Shown here one piece after another: positions 46,445 to 54,889 of a stretch of DNA of 64,000 nt. Source of the stretch: Candidatus Flavonifractor intestinigallinarum (lineage in GTDB: Bacteria; Bacillota; Clostridia; Oscillospirales; Oscillospiraceae); assembly GCA_019119165.1 (NCBI GenBank), contig DWXO01000070.1:1-64000 (forward strand), given 5' to 3'. The position numbers and the translations under genes are program-made. Position 1 is the stretch's first letter. Each line of letters begins with the position of its first letter. Under the pieces are notes generated by a model. It had not been told where the DNA came from and ran no database searches. It worked only from the letters and a program-made list of their open reading frames with translations.

Positions 46445-47203
46445 ATGGCCTCCAAACCCTTTGATGTTTTCTGCGATCAGGTGTGTGCGTCCATCCGCTG
46501 GCCCCCCGCCCGGCATCTGGCCCGGGAAGAGCTGACCGCCCACCTGGAGGACCACGCCGCCGCGCTGGAGGAGAAAGGGATCTCTGCTGAGGAGGCCGCA
46601 GTCCAGGCCGTGGAAGCCATGGGAGATCCGGAAGAGATCGGACGCCAGCTGGACCGCTGTCACAGTCCTCTGCTCCCCCGGCTGTCCAAAATCTTTGCCC
46701 TGTGCGCCTGCGCCCTCTTTCTCATCGGCTTCTGCGCCAGCGTTCTGCATCAGACTGGTTTCTTCCGCTATGAAACGGTGCTGCTGCCCGCCCCCACCCT
46801 GCCCGGCTGGGACGATGGAGACCTGCTCTGCGAGGGAGAAGCCCGGGGCAGCGGCCATGTGGGGGGCTATACCATCCAGGCCAAAGACGCCGCTCTGGTC
46901 TACCGCCCCAGCACCAAATTCCGCCCCTCCATGCTGGAAATCCAGGCCGCCGTCACCGTCTCCCACTGGCAGCCCTGGCTGGACCACCTGACCCCCTCCA
47001 TCCCAGCCGTCTGGACCGACTCCGACGGCGCCTCCGGTACGGTCTCCTGTTGCCCAATGGCCTCCACCCTTCTGGCTCAAAACTGGTATCTGGTTCTGGA
47101 GGACCCCACCCCCGGCTGCAGCTGGTTCTCCGTCACTCTGGGTAGGCCCGGCGATCAATGCACCCTGGAAATCACTCTGGATGAGGAGGTGCCTCCGGCA
47201 TGA
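46445..47203 (+). CDS. Module A2: HAAS-like prefix-domain membrane protein
   Basis: 252 residues. Prefix domain with FCDQVC, LAREELTAHLEDHAAALEEK and AMGDPEEIGRQLDRCHSP, one membrane helix about 80-100 (Cys-rich: ALCACALFLIGFCASV), then an extracytoplasmic domain with DPTPGCSWFSVTLGRPGDQ near the end. Overlaps the B2 start by four bases (ATGA). Close paralog of A3. Confidence 0.82.
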   Translation: MASKPFDVFCDQVCASIRWPPARHLAREELTAHLEDHAAALEEKGISAEEAAVQAVEAMGDPEEIGRQLDRCHSPLLPRLSKIFALCACALFLIGFCASVLHQTGFFRYETVLLPAPTLPGWDDGDLLCEGEARGSGHVGGYTIQAKDAALVYRPSTKFRPSMLEIQAAVTVSHWQPWLDHLTPSIPAVWTDSDGASGTVSCCPMASTLLAQNWYLVLEDPTPGCSWFSVTLGRPGDQCTLEITLDEEVPPA

Positions 47204-47931
47204 AACACTTTCGCTATTACATCCTGCCCCGCCTCCTGCTGGTCCTGAGTATCATAGCCGCTCTGTTCTGTCTCTTCTTCCTGTGGCTTTCACTGGATGC
47301 CCCGCTCCCCTCCCCGGCCGCCATCTGCGCCCGGATAGATCGGGAAAACTACAGCTCCGGCGGCGAGATCGTGGCCTCCGGCCCCATCGATATGACGGAG
47401 AAAGGGATCATCATCAAAAGTGATTATACCGACCGGGACTGCTGGTGGTTCATACGCCGCAGCGGCGATCGCTTTCAGCTCCAGGTGCTGGAGCGGCTGG
47501 CCGGGTTCCTGTGGCGCCCATTGGACCGCGCTACCCGTGGCCGTTCCTATCAGCTCTCCCTCCAGGATCAGCCCATCGGATGTACCTTTGATGTCTTTCA
47601 GCTGACCTCCCTGGATGGCTTCTCTGGTATGGATGCCTCAAAGGTCATTCCCATCCTCCTCTGTGCGGACCCCGCCGTGGTGCGGGTGGAGGCCCAACTG
47701 GTTGCCCTGTCGGAGGAGGACTGGGCCAATCCACAGGCCGCCATCGCCCAGCGCGGAGTCTCCCCCACCTTCACCAAGGCGGGAGACGGAGTATGGGTAG
47801 GTCCCTCCCCCTATGTCCTGATCCCCTGGGCATCCCCCAAGAGCAGCGGCTATCTCGTGGCCTTCTGCCAGGGCTATGACGCCGACGGCAATCTGGTCTG
47901 CTCCTACGATCCCACAGAATATCGGGAGTGA
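47200..47931 (+). CDS. Module B2: membrane-anchored extracytoplasmic protein
   Basis: 243 residues. N-terminal membrane helix about 8-32, then a domain with LERLAGFLWRP, VVRVEAQLV, NPQAAIAQRGVSPTFT and CQGYDADGNLVC. No known family recognised. Pairs with A2 by coupled translation; paralog of B3. Confidence 0.8.
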   Translation: MKHFRYYILPRLLLVLSIIAALFCLFFLWLSLDAPLPSPAAICARIDRENYSSGGEIVASGPIDMTEKGIIIKSDYTDRDCWWFIRRSGDRFQLQVLERLAGFLWRPLDRATRGRSYQLSLQDQPIGCTFDVFQLTSLDGFSGMDASKVIPILLCADPAVVRVEAQLVALSEEDWANPQAAIAQRGVSPTFTKAGDGVWVGPSPYVLIPWASPKSSGYLVAFCQGYDADGNLVCSYDPTEYRE

Positions 47932-47943
47932 GGTGAATCTGAC

Positions 47944-48699
47944 TTGTGCCAGCCCTTTAAACAATTCTGCGATCAGGTGTGTTGCGTCATCCGGCTGCCG
48001 CTGGCAAAGCGTCTGGCCCGGGAGGAGCTGACCGCCCACCTGGAGGACCACGCCGCCGCGCTGGAGGAACAGGGCGTCCCGCCCGAGGAAGCCGCCCTCC
48101 GGGCGGTGGAGGCCATGGGCGACCCCTATCAGATCGGCCATGAGCTGGACCGCTGCCACAGTCCTCTGGTCCCCGGCCTGACCGCCCTGTTCACCGTGCT
48201 GGGCGTCATGCTCATTCTGGTCAGCACCGTGGCCAGCGGCCTGCATCAGACCGGTCTCTTTGCCCACACCTCCCTGCTCCCGCCCTCCTGCACCCTTCCC
48301 TCCCAGCCGGACGAAACTCTGGTGGTCTCCGGCTCCGCCTCCGGCAGCGGAACGGTGGGAGGCTATACTGTCACCGCCCACGACGCCGCCCTGATCCGCA
48401 CGCCGGATTACCCCGACCATCCTCAGCTGGAACTCCAGGTTTCCCTCTCGGTCTCCCACTGGCAGCTGTGGCTGGATAACCTGGAACTGTACCAGGTGCC
48501 CTGTACCTGGATTGACTCCACCGGTGCCACCGGGGAGGCCTATTGCTCCACCTGGTCCACCTCGCCCTTGGCCGCCAGCGGGTATCTCACCATCACCGAT
48601 CCCACCCCCGGCGCCCAATGGTTTACCGTCACCCTGGGCAAGCCCGGCGACCAGATCATACTCCGCATTGATCTGGAGGAGGAGGTGCCCCTGTCATGA
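47944..48699 (+). CDS. Module A3: HAAS-like prefix-domain membrane protein
   Basis: 251 residues. TTG start seven bases after GAGGTGA. Shares with A2 the stretches FCDQVC, LAREELTAHLEDHAAALEE, CHSPL, LHQTGLF and PTPGAQWFTVTLGKPGDQ. Same layout: helical prefix, one membrane helix about 81-101, extracytoplasmic domain. Overlaps B3 by ATGA. Confidence 0.82.
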   Translation: MCQPFKQFCDQVCCVIRLPLAKRLAREELTAHLEDHAAALEEQGVPPEEAALRAVEAMGDPYQIGHELDRCHSPLVPGLTALFTVLGVMLILVSTVASGLHQTGLFAHTSLLPPSCTLPSQPDETLVVSGSASGSGTVGGYTVTAHDAALIRTPDYPDHPQLELQVSLSVSHWQLWLDNLELYQVPCTWIDSTGATGEAYCSTWSTSPLAASGYLTITDPTPGAQWFTVTLGKPGDQIILRIDLEEEVPLS

Positions 48700-49379
48700 C
48701 CTATTTCCTCTACTACACCCTGCCCCGCATCCGCTGGGCCTTGAGCATCCTGCTGCTGTGCCTGGGACTGCTCTCCGCCTGGGTAGCCCTGGATACTCCC
48801 CTCCCATCCTCCGCCGCCGTGTGTGAGCGCCTGAACCGGGAACACTATGTGACAGACAACACTATTTTGGCCTCCGGCCCCATCCAATACCAGGAGCTCC
48901 GGGGTGACTATGTACCAAAAAGCACCTGGTGGTTTGTAGGCCGCCAGGGGGACACCATGCAGTTTTACACCCTGGACCGGCTGGCCGGTTTCCTGTGGCG
49001 GCCTGCGGACACCCTTCCCTTTTGGCAGCTGGATCTCACCCAGCAGGAAGATCCCATTTACTGCAATCTGTTCGGCTCTCAACCCGATATTGGCCTTGCC
49101 TTTGAGGCCACCCCTGTGGTGATCTGCACCGATCCCAGGGTGGTGCGGGTAGAGGCCCAGCTGATTTCTCTTGGGATCAGTGAGCGGGCCGACCCCCAGG
49201 CCGCCATCGACAGCCACGGCGTCTCTCCCACCTTTACCCAGGTGGCCGACGGCGTGTGGGCCGCTCCCTCCACCCTGGCACCCGGCCCATCCGATGACAG
49301 CGTTGCCATCTGGCTGGCCTGGTGCCAGGGCTATGACGCCGACGGTAATTTAATCTGCCAGGATTCTCCCACTTCCTGA
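48696..49379 (+). CDS. Module B3: membrane-anchored extracytoplasmic protein
   Basis: 227 residues. N-terminal membrane helix about 8-30, then LDRLAGFLWRPADT, VVRVEAQLI, DPQAAIDSHGVSPTFT and CQGYDADGNLIC as in B2. Unknown function; last intact gene of the PadR operon. Confidence 0.8.
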   Translation: MTYFLYYTLPRIRWALSILLLCLGLLSAWVALDTPLPSSAAVCERLNREHYVTDNTILASGPIQYQELRGDYVPKSTWWFVGRQGDTMQFYTLDRLAGFLWRPADTLPFWQLDLTQQEDPIYCNLFGSQPDIGLAFEATPVVICTDPRVVRVEAQLISLGISERADPQAAIDSHGVSPTFTQVADGVWAAPSTLAPGPSDDSVAIWLAWCQGYDADGNLICQDSPTS

Positions 49380-49418
49380 CCTGCCGGCAACTCTTCCAAT
49401 GATTGACTTGCAGCCCTG

Positions 49419-49826
49419 TTGATGCTAACATTGCCTTGGGTGACCGGACCCTCTGTCCGGCCACACCGGGCAATATGGAACAGGAGGGCGGTCATTGTGA
49501 AGAAAAGCCAGTGGATGGGCCACGGCATCCTGACGGTGCTCCCTCTGGTCCTGCTGGACGGGCATCCCATTCCCTTTGAGGCGGTATTCACCTGGGAAAA
49601 TGCACTCAAGCTGATGTACCTGGGTTTTGTGGGCAGCGCCCTATGCTACCTGTTCTGGAACAAGGCCACCCAGAAGATCGGCGTGCTGAAGGCCAGCCTG
49701 TACATCTATATGGTGCCCCTGGTCACCCTGGTGGTCAGCGCCGTGGCCCTCCATGAAACCATCACCGTTACCGGCGTGATCGGCATTTTCCTGGTCATTG
49801 CCGGCATGGTTCTGGGCACAATTTAA
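49419..49826 (+). pseudogene. 5'-truncated EamA/DMT-family transporter
   Basis: Only the last 90-110 residues of a roughly 300-residue drug/metabolite transporter remain. KLMYLGFVGSALCYLFWNKA, then GVLKASLYIYMVPLVTLVV and GVIGIFLVIAGMVLG match the final EamA repeat helices. The first part of the frame (to about residue 25) is not transporter-like. It marks a deletion or insertion junction next to the phage locus. Confidence 0.75.
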
Positions 49827-49837
49827 ACCGTATATCC

Positions 49838-49891
49838 AAAAAGAAGCACAGACGGTCAAAGAGGCCGGTCTGTGCTTCTTCTGTTTGTTTT
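49838..49891. terminator. Bidirectional terminator between EamA remnant and phage operon
   Basis: Stem AAGAAGCACAGAC / GTCTGTGCTTCTT with T-rich flanks on both strands. Confidence 0.88.
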
Positions 49892-49903
49892 CCCCCACCG
49901 CTG

Positions 49904-50473
49904 TTACTCCACCATTTTCTCCAGCTCCTCCCAGGTGGGGCCCAGGGCCTCGATCTCTCCCCAGGTGGCAAACTTCTGTTCCATCAATGCCCAGGTGATG
50001 TACCAGTACACATATTCCACACCCAGATGGGCGGGCAGGATGCTTTCGATGATCTCCCGCAGCTCCTCGAAGCCGTCAGGAATGCCGGGCACGTCCGGGA
50101 AGCAGATCTCCACCCTCCCCGCCTCGCCGGTCTCCCGGGCCTGAGCGTTGATGCCGCAGCCTCTCAAATTGTCATTGATGGCCGCCAGGGTGAAGCTGTC
50201 CCCGCCGATGCGGAGCAGGGCGGCCAGGGCCGCCCGCCGCATCTCCAGATCGGCGGTCACCGGCCGCCGGGACAGCAGGCTCTCGATGGCCTCCAGCCCC
50301 CGCCCTTCCGCCGTGGAGAGCAGCATCTCCCGCTGAATCTCCTCCAGGCCGGTCTCCACGCCGTCCAGAGCCTGTCCCTGGGCCTTCAGCTCCCCGCCGT
50401 TGGCGGTGCCCTCCAACTCGTATACCCGCAGGGGCCGCAGCAGGTCCTTTAAATATTGTGCATACCCGCTCAT
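49904..50473 (-). CDS. Phage tail protein, XkdU/YmfQ-like (DUF2313)
   Basis: 189 residues. Starts SGYAQYLKDLLRPLRVYELEG and has EIQREMLLSTAEGRGLEAIESLL; ILPAHLGVEYVY is typical of baseplate wedge proteins of this family. ATGA overlap with the upstream baseplate J gene. It is the last gene of the phage operon; tail fibre, holin and lysin genes, which normally follow, are missing. Confidence 0.82.
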   Translation of the reverse strand: MSGYAQYLKDLLRPLRVYELEGTANGGELKAQGQALDGVETGLEEIQREMLLSTAEGRGLEAIESLLSRRPVTADLEMRRAALAALLRIGGDSFTLAAINDNLRGCGINAQARETGEAGRVEICFPDVPGIPDGFEELREIIESILPAHLGVEYVYWYITWALMEQKFATWGEIEALGPTWEELEKMVE

Positions 50474-51534
50474 GCCGTTCCCTCCGTCCGGGTGACCGAG
50501 AGGCTGTTCAGCCGGGGCAGCACGTCGTGCTCCACCGTCACATCGGCGGCGGGGGCGGTAAGGGCGTAGTTCTCCACTCCGTCCACCTCATAGATCAGCT
50601 GGCCCAGCTTGGCCCGCAGAATGTTCTGGCCCAGCCGCTGACCGTTGAACCAGCCCCGGATGGCCCCCTCCACGTTCTGCCGCACCGTCTCCCCGTCCCG
50701 GTTGGCCGCCGTCTGGATCTGAACCGTCACATTCACATTCTCCGTCTCCGGGGCCCGTACCAGCACGTCCACGGCGATCTCCCGACGTTCCTCAAAATAG
50801 GCCTGCAATTCCTCCAGCAGTTCCTCGTCGGGCACCCCGGCGGCGGTAGCCACCACCACGTCCACCGAGCCCACTCCTCTGGGCCGGGATACCACCGCCG
50901 CGGCGGCCACCTGGGGAAAGGACATGGCGCTCTGCTCATAGTAGGCGGCGTTGGCGCCGTTGGGCATCCGCTGGAAGGTCTCCAGCACTCTGGCCCGCAG
51001 GGTTTCGTCGTCCTCCGCATCCAGACCGCCGGAGAAGCCCTCCGGGTTGGTACACCGGCTGACCCCCACCGGGGCCACCGCCATGGCCCGGATGGTGCCC
51101 GCCGCCACATTGCCTGCCGCCCCCGGCTCCAGGGCGGCCGCCGGGGCGTCCACCTGGGTCTGACCGGCCCGGAGGGTGACCTCTTTGGTGGTCTCAAAGC
51201 GGATCAGCCCCGCCGTCATGCACACCGTCCCCGCCGGGATGGTCAGATCGGCCTGGGCGGCGCTGTCCGTCTCAAAGCGGATGCTTCCCTCCGCCGCCAC
51301 CGCCGCCCGGCGCTCCAGCCCCCGCAGCTGGGCGTGCCTGTCCAGATATTCCCCCTCCGCGCTCTGGGGAAAGCACTGGCGGTTCACCCAGTCAGCCTGG
51401 ACGTACAGGGCGTAGATCTGGGCGGCCACGGCGTACAGCCGTACCGCCATATCCCCGTCTCCGGCCAGGGCCACGCCGGTCTCCTGCTCAAAAATGGCCG
51501 TCATTTCTCCATAGATTTCGTCAATGGATCTCAC
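50470..51534 (-). CDS. Baseplate J/gp47-like protein (XkdT)
   Basis: 354 residues. N-terminus SIDEIYGEMTAIFEQETGV, middle LDRHAQLRGLERRAAVAAEGSI split, AGTVCMTAGLIRFETTKEV and DDETLRARVLETFQ are baseplate J family features. Forms the wedge that opens on contraction. GTG start preferred over a TTG one codon earlier because of spacing from GGGAGG. Confidence 0.88.
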   Translation of the reverse strand: MRSIDEIYGEMTAIFEQETGVALAGDGDMAVRLYAVAAQIYALYVQADWVNRQCFPQSAEGEYLDRHAQLRGLERRAAVAAEGSIRFETDSAAQADLTIPAGTVCMTAGLIRFETTKEVTLRAGQTQVDAPAAALEPGAAGNVAAGTIRAMAVAPVGVSRCTNPEGFSGGLDAEDDETLRARVLETFQRMPNGANAAYYEQSAMSFPQVAAAAVVSRPRGVGSVDVVVATAAGVPDEELLEELQAYFEERREIAVDVLVRAPETENVNVTVQIQTAANRDGETVRQNVEGAIRGWFNGQRLGQNILRAKLGQLIYEVDGVENYALTAPAADVTVEHDVLPRLNSLSVTRTEGTA

Positions 51535-51878
51535 CAAATCCCTCCCGTCTCAACCGTCAGCTTTAGCTCCTCCCCCTGCCAGGTCAGAGCCACCTCTATG
51601 GTGCCGTCCTCCTCCAGCTCCACGGCGGTCACCGTCAGATCAGGCTCGTCCTCCAGTGCTTGGGCTACATACTGCCGGGCCAGGTTCTGCCGCTGGGCGG
51701 GCTTGCAGCGACCCAGCTGGTAAAGCTGGCTGCCCAGGTTGGGCAGGAAGGGGAAGCTGCCTCGGGGGATGGACAGCTTCCACAGCACCCGCTGGAGCAG
51801 CTCCTGACTGCCCTCCGCACGCCGGTAGCCGCCCCCCTCGTCGGGCACATAGTCGCCGTCCCGTACCATCAGTTCCAT
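51531..51878 (-). CDS. Phage GP46/XkdS-like baseplate protein
   Basis: 115 residues. SIPRGSFPFLPNLGSQLYQLG near 37-57 is the recognisable stretch (gp25/XkdS-like wedge proteins). Small overlap with the downstream gene. Assignment leans on order and this segment. Confidence 0.72.
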   Translation of the reverse strand: MELMVRDGDYVPDEGGGYRRAEGSQELLQRVLWKLSIPRGSFPFLPNLGSQLYQLGRCKPAQRQNLARQYVAQALEDEPDLTVTAVELEEDGTIEVALTWQGEELKLTVETGGIW

Positions 51879-51882
51879 CCGC

Positions 51883-52248
51883 TCACTCCCTTGTCATGAC
51901 CTCCTTGCCGTCAACCAGCAGTTTGCCGGTTACGGACACCGTGCCGTCCCTGCCCAGGCGGATGGAGGCGCCGCCGCTGAAGATCAGCACCTCACCCTCC
52001 GCCACACCGTATTCTTCGGCGCATCGTACCCCCGCCACACAGGGGGCCTCCCCCTCAGCGCCGGTCTTGAGGACCAGCACCTGATCACCCCGGGCAGGCC
52101 GCCAAACGTAGCCGCCGGGGGCAAATACCGGCAGGTCCCGCCGCTCGCCGTCCAGGCATACCCCCGCCGGGTCGCCCCCCAGGGTGACGGTGCCCACCTG
52201 CGAACCGCCGTCTTTCCGCTTGCGCCGCTGCTGCTGTGCCAGCCACAT
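51883..52248 (-). CDS. Short baseplate spike-like protein (gpV/XkdR position)
   Basis: 121 residues. An OB-fold-like N-terminal half (VGTVTLGG..., RPARGDQVLVLKTG) and a beta-rich end (GTVSVTGKLLVDGKEV) fit a reduced gpV/gp45 spike. ATG after GGAGGG. Much shorter than usual spikes. Confidence 0.6.
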   Translation of the reverse strand: MWLAQQQRRKRKDGGSQVGTVTLGGDPAGVCLDGERRDLPVFAPGGYVWRPARGDQVLVLKTGAEGEAPCVAGVRCAEEYGVAEGEVLIFSGGASIRLGRDGTVSVTGKLLVDGKEVMTRE

Positions 52249-52260
52249 CCTGTCTCCCTC

Positions 52261-53208
52261 CTACTTCAAGGCCGCCGGGTCCCCCAGCACCAGCCTGGTG
52301 TAGGTCCCGTTCTCGTCCATTCCGCTTACCATTTCCGCCACCCGCCAGGTGCCCCGGCCCACCGGCTTGTTCAGGTGGACCTCCACCAGCTCCCCCGGCC
52401 AGGCCGCAAAAGCCCCGAGCAGCTCCAGCTCCAGCTGCCGCAGCTCCTCCGCCGACCGCTCCAGCTGGTAGCTGCCGGAATAGCGCATGGTCTGATAGCT
52501 GCTCTTCCCCGGCATGGTAAGCACCCTCCGGCACCGTCCGCCCCGCCGGGCGAAGTCCTCGTTTTCCACCGTCTGCACCGCCCCTGTGGTCCTGTCCCGC
52601 ACCAGGATCTGGGACAGCACGCCGTACCGCTGATCCCGCAGGGTGAGGGCGGTCACCCCCGTGTCCTCCGACAGCACCAGCTTCTCCCCGGTCTCCCAGG
52701 GGGTGACCACCAGCCGCCCCAGCCGGTCGAACCGGGGGGTGATCCCGCCGTAATACCGGCAGAACTCATAGACCACCTGCCACTCGCTGCTTCCCACCGC
52801 CACGGAAAAGCCGGGTACGGCGATGAGCTTGGCCCCTGCCGCCGCCTCTATCCCGTAGGGGGTCACATGGTCCCGCAGGATGTCCTGCCAGGTGGCCACC
52901 TGGTAGTCCATGCCCAGGGCCTCGTTGTCCAGCAGCCGGGCCGCCATCCCTCGACCGGATATGGTCAAAAAACTGCCCTGTTCATCCCAGCCCCGCTCGC
53001 ACTCGTCCACCAGGCCGGTGAACACCCGCTGTCCCTCCTCGTCGGCGGTAAAGCCCACCGCCTCCGCCAGCAGATCCTCCTCCGGCTCCCACAGGCAGCG
53101 CACCTCGAAGCTGTCGCAGGGGGTGCCCAGCCCGTACTGAAACTTCCATTGAATCACCTGGGGCAGGGCAATCTGACTCCCGTCCCAGCCATGCAGTACA
53201 GCCTCCAT
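52261..53208 (-). CDS. Phage late control D / XkdQ-like hub protein
   Basis: 315 residues. Beta-rich: WKFQYGLGTPCDSFEVRC, SGRGMAARLLDNEA, and C-terminal HLNKPVGRGTWRVAEMV as in the gp27-like hub. Start fixed by a four-base overlap with the LysM gene stop; the open frame extends upstream only as antisense-like sequence. Confidence 0.82.
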   Translation of the reverse strand: MEAVLHGWDGSQIALPQVIQWKFQYGLGTPCDSFEVRCLWEPEEDLLAEAVGFTADEEGQRVFTGLVDECERGWDEQGSFLTISGRGMAARLLDNEALGMDYQVATWQDILRDHVTPYGIEAAAGAKLIAVPGFSVAVGSSEWQVVYEFCRYYGGITPRFDRLGRLVVTPWETGEKLVLSEDTGVTALTLRDQRYGVLSQILVRDRTTGAVQTVENEDFARRGGRCRRVLTMPGKSSYQTMRYSGSYQLERSAEELRQLELELLGAFAAWPGELVEVHLNKPVGRGTWRVAEMVSGMDENGTYTRLVLGDPAALK

Positions 53209-53783
53209 CACGTCACCCGCACTTTCTGCCCCGGATAGATCAGGTTGGGATTTTTGATCTGGGGATTGAGCGAGATGAGATCGGCCAGACCCACCCCATA
53301 CCGCCGGGCGATGCCCCACAGGGTGTCCCCCCGCACCACGGTGTACCACTGCTCCCCGGAGGAGCCGGCCTGAGCCGTCCCTCCCGTCGTTCCAACCGAG
53401 GCGGTGGTCACCCGGGTGCCCGTGCTGTGCCCGTCGAACTCCTCCCAGAAGGTGAAGGTGTACTTCACATAGTCCGCCCTGGGCTCCTGACTGAGGGAAA
53501 GCTCCACAAAATAGGCGTTGGCCGTCTGCCAAACCGGGTGGACCAGCAGGCCCGGCCCCTCGTTGTAAAAGACGGTGGCCAGCTTTTTGAATTCGTCATA
53601 GGCCCCCTCTCCCACAAATTCTCCCTCTCCCCGCATGATCCGGTAGGAGGGTCCCAGGTCCTGCATGGCATAGTGGCCGAAGGGCACTTCTTTGACCCCC
53701 ACCTTCCGCTTAAAGGAGATGGAATAGACCCTGGGATTGTGGGGCCACACATAATTTTTATAGCGCATTGCCGCCAGTCTCAC
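53208..53783 (-). CDS. LysM-domain tail protein (XkdP-like)
   Basis: 191 residues. N-terminal phage domain with [20 protein letters not shown]-terminal LysM ([18 protein letters not shown]...[13 protein letters not shown]) at about 143-191. In contractile tails it bridges tube end and baseplate hub. GTG start overlaps the preceding stop by four bases, matching the rest of the operon; ATG at 53768 is the alternative. Confidence 0.85.
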   Translation of the reverse strand: MRLAAMRYKNYVWPHNPRVYSISFKRKVGVKEVPFGHYAMQDLGPSYRIMRGEGEFVGEGAYDEFKKLATVFYNEGPGLLVHPVWQTANAYFVELSLSQEPRADYVKYTFTFWEEFDGHSTGTRVTTASVGTTGGTAQAGSSGEQWYTVVRGDTLWGIARRYGVGLADLISLNPQIKNPNLIYPGQKVRVT

Positions 53784-54253
53784 AGCAGTTGAAACCCCCC
53801 GTCAAATCTCCGTGCGTCCCGCCGCACCAGCCGGTCCAGCCGCCGCAGCCCATCCTCTCCGCCGTTCTGTCCTCTGCCCGGCGGCTCCAATGTCACCACT
53901 TGGGTGTGCCGCTCCGCCGCCGGCAGGCCCGCCAGGCTGATCCGCACGGCCTGATCCAGTTCTCGGGCAGTCTCCGTCAAGGCCCGGCCGGCCTCCGGCC
54001 CTCCGTCCGCCCAACGTTCTCCAGCCGGGTGTACATCTACTACTCCCGCCGCCCACCGGCGGATGTCTCCGCCGGTCACACTGGAGAGCCTGTCCGCTAT
54101 CTCCGGCAAAGAAGTCACTTCCGGATTCTTTTCCCCCTGTTGGTCCTCTTCTGAGGCAGTAAGGGGGACCCGCACCGGGCCGGTCTCCCAGACCCCGTCC
54201 CCCTGCTCCCGCTCCAGCTGCTGCGCCAGCAGCTGTCCGATATAGTCGATCAT
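53780..54253 (-). CDS. Unknown phage protein in the tape-measure position
   Basis: 157 residues, hydrophilic, acidic in the first half and Arg-rich in the last 30 ([17 protein letters not shown]). No membrane helix or long hydrophobic helices of a tape-measure protein. It is coupled by four-base overlaps to the tail chaperone extension upstream and the LysM gene downstream, exactly where a roughly 1000-residue tape measure is expected. Not recognised. Confidence 0.75.
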   Translation of the reverse strand: MIDYIGQLLAQQLEREQGDGVWETGPVRVPLTASEEDQQGEKNPEVTSLPEIADRLSSVTGGDIRRWAAGVVDVHPAGERWADGGPEAGRALTETARELDQAVRISLAGLPAAERHTQVVTLEPPGRGQNGGEDGLRRLDRLVRRDARRFDGGFQLL

Positions 54254-54546
54254 GCCCTCTCCCCCCGCATCAGCCGTTCAAACCGCTCCTGATCGAAGGA
54301 GGCGTTCTGTCCGCCCACCGTGGTCCCCGCCTGCTGCCCGCACACCGGACAGCAGGGCTCCTCGGCCTTCTGCCGGCAGGAGGGACACAGCTGCTCCAGC
54401 ACTTCCTCCCGGTCCAGCATCAGGTTGAGGGCGCACCACAGGTAGTCTCTGGCCTTCATCTTTTGGGCCCGCTCCTCCGTGGGAAGGGCCCCAAATGTCT
54501 TGAGCACACGCCAGCGAAGGCGCTCATAAGGCGTATGCTCCAGGCT
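54250..54546 (-). CDS. Tail assembly chaperone T extension, reached by -1 frameshift
   Basis: 98 residues in the -1 frame after the A7 slip site, reading SLEHTPYERLRWRVLKTFGA. A Cys4 zinc-ribbon-like cluster follows (LCPSCRQK, CCPVCGQQ) at about 55-75. There is a possible internal start at 54507, but the continuous open frame back to the slip site and the overlap with G argue for a G-T fusion of about 208 residues. Confidence 0.75.
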   Translation of the reverse strand, partial: SLEHTPYERLRWRVLKTFGALPTEERAQKMKARDYLWCALNLMLDREEVLEQLCPSCRQKAEEPCCPVCGQQAGTTVGGQNASFDQERFERLMRGERA

Positions 54547-54875
54547 TTTTTTAGGGCCCGGGCCTCCTCCTCCCCATCCTCGGGGGAGGGATTTTCCGCC
54601 CGGTCCAGCTCATCCCACAGCCGGGCCAGCTGGGCCACTTCCCGGGCGCTGAGGTGTTCCAGTACCGCCCGGCCGGAGGGAAAGAGGGGCTTACCCTCCT
54701 CCTCCAAAGCCCGGGCCAACAGGCAGGCGTTGGTACACAGCGCCCGCTCCCCTTCGCTCTGGGCCAGCTCCTCCCCCTCACGCTTGGCCTCCAGCACCTC
54801 CAGGGCGGAGAGCAGCCGCAGCTGCGTCCCATCCTCCAGGGTCAGCCTGTCCCTCCGGCTCAGCAGTGATTCCAT
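54456..54875 (-). CDS. Tail assembly chaperone G (XkdN-like)
   Basis: 139 residues. Helical, starting MESLLSRRDRLTLEDGTQ. It sits directly after the tail-tube gene, the conserved place of gpG/XkdN. ATG at 54875 has AGGAG ten bases upstream; an ATG six codons earlier is possible. An A7 run near codon 110 allows shift into the T frame. Confidence 0.75.
   Translation of the reverse strand: MESLLSRRDRLTLEDGTQLRLLSALEVLEAKREGEELAQSEGERALCTNACLLARALEEEGKPLFPSGRAVLEHLSAREVAQLARLWDELDRAENPSPEDGEEEARALKKAWSIRLMSAFAGVCSRHLGPFPRRSGPKR
54546..54552 (-). promoter_or_regulatory. Programmed -1 frameshift slip site
   Basis: Minus strand CTA AAA AAA GCC in the G frame: heptamer A AAA AAA. Slipping back one base gives AGC CTG GAG CAT and opens the T frame. 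A CGCC/GGCG stem could form about 20 nt downstream. Confidence 0.72.
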
Positions 54876-54889
54876 CCCTGTTTCACTCC

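Noticed and set aside
46445..49379. Treating A2-B2 and A3-B3 as a recent DNA tandem repeat
   Set aside because: The pairs are clear protein paralogs, but the nucleotide sequences have diverged; only short identical stretches remain.
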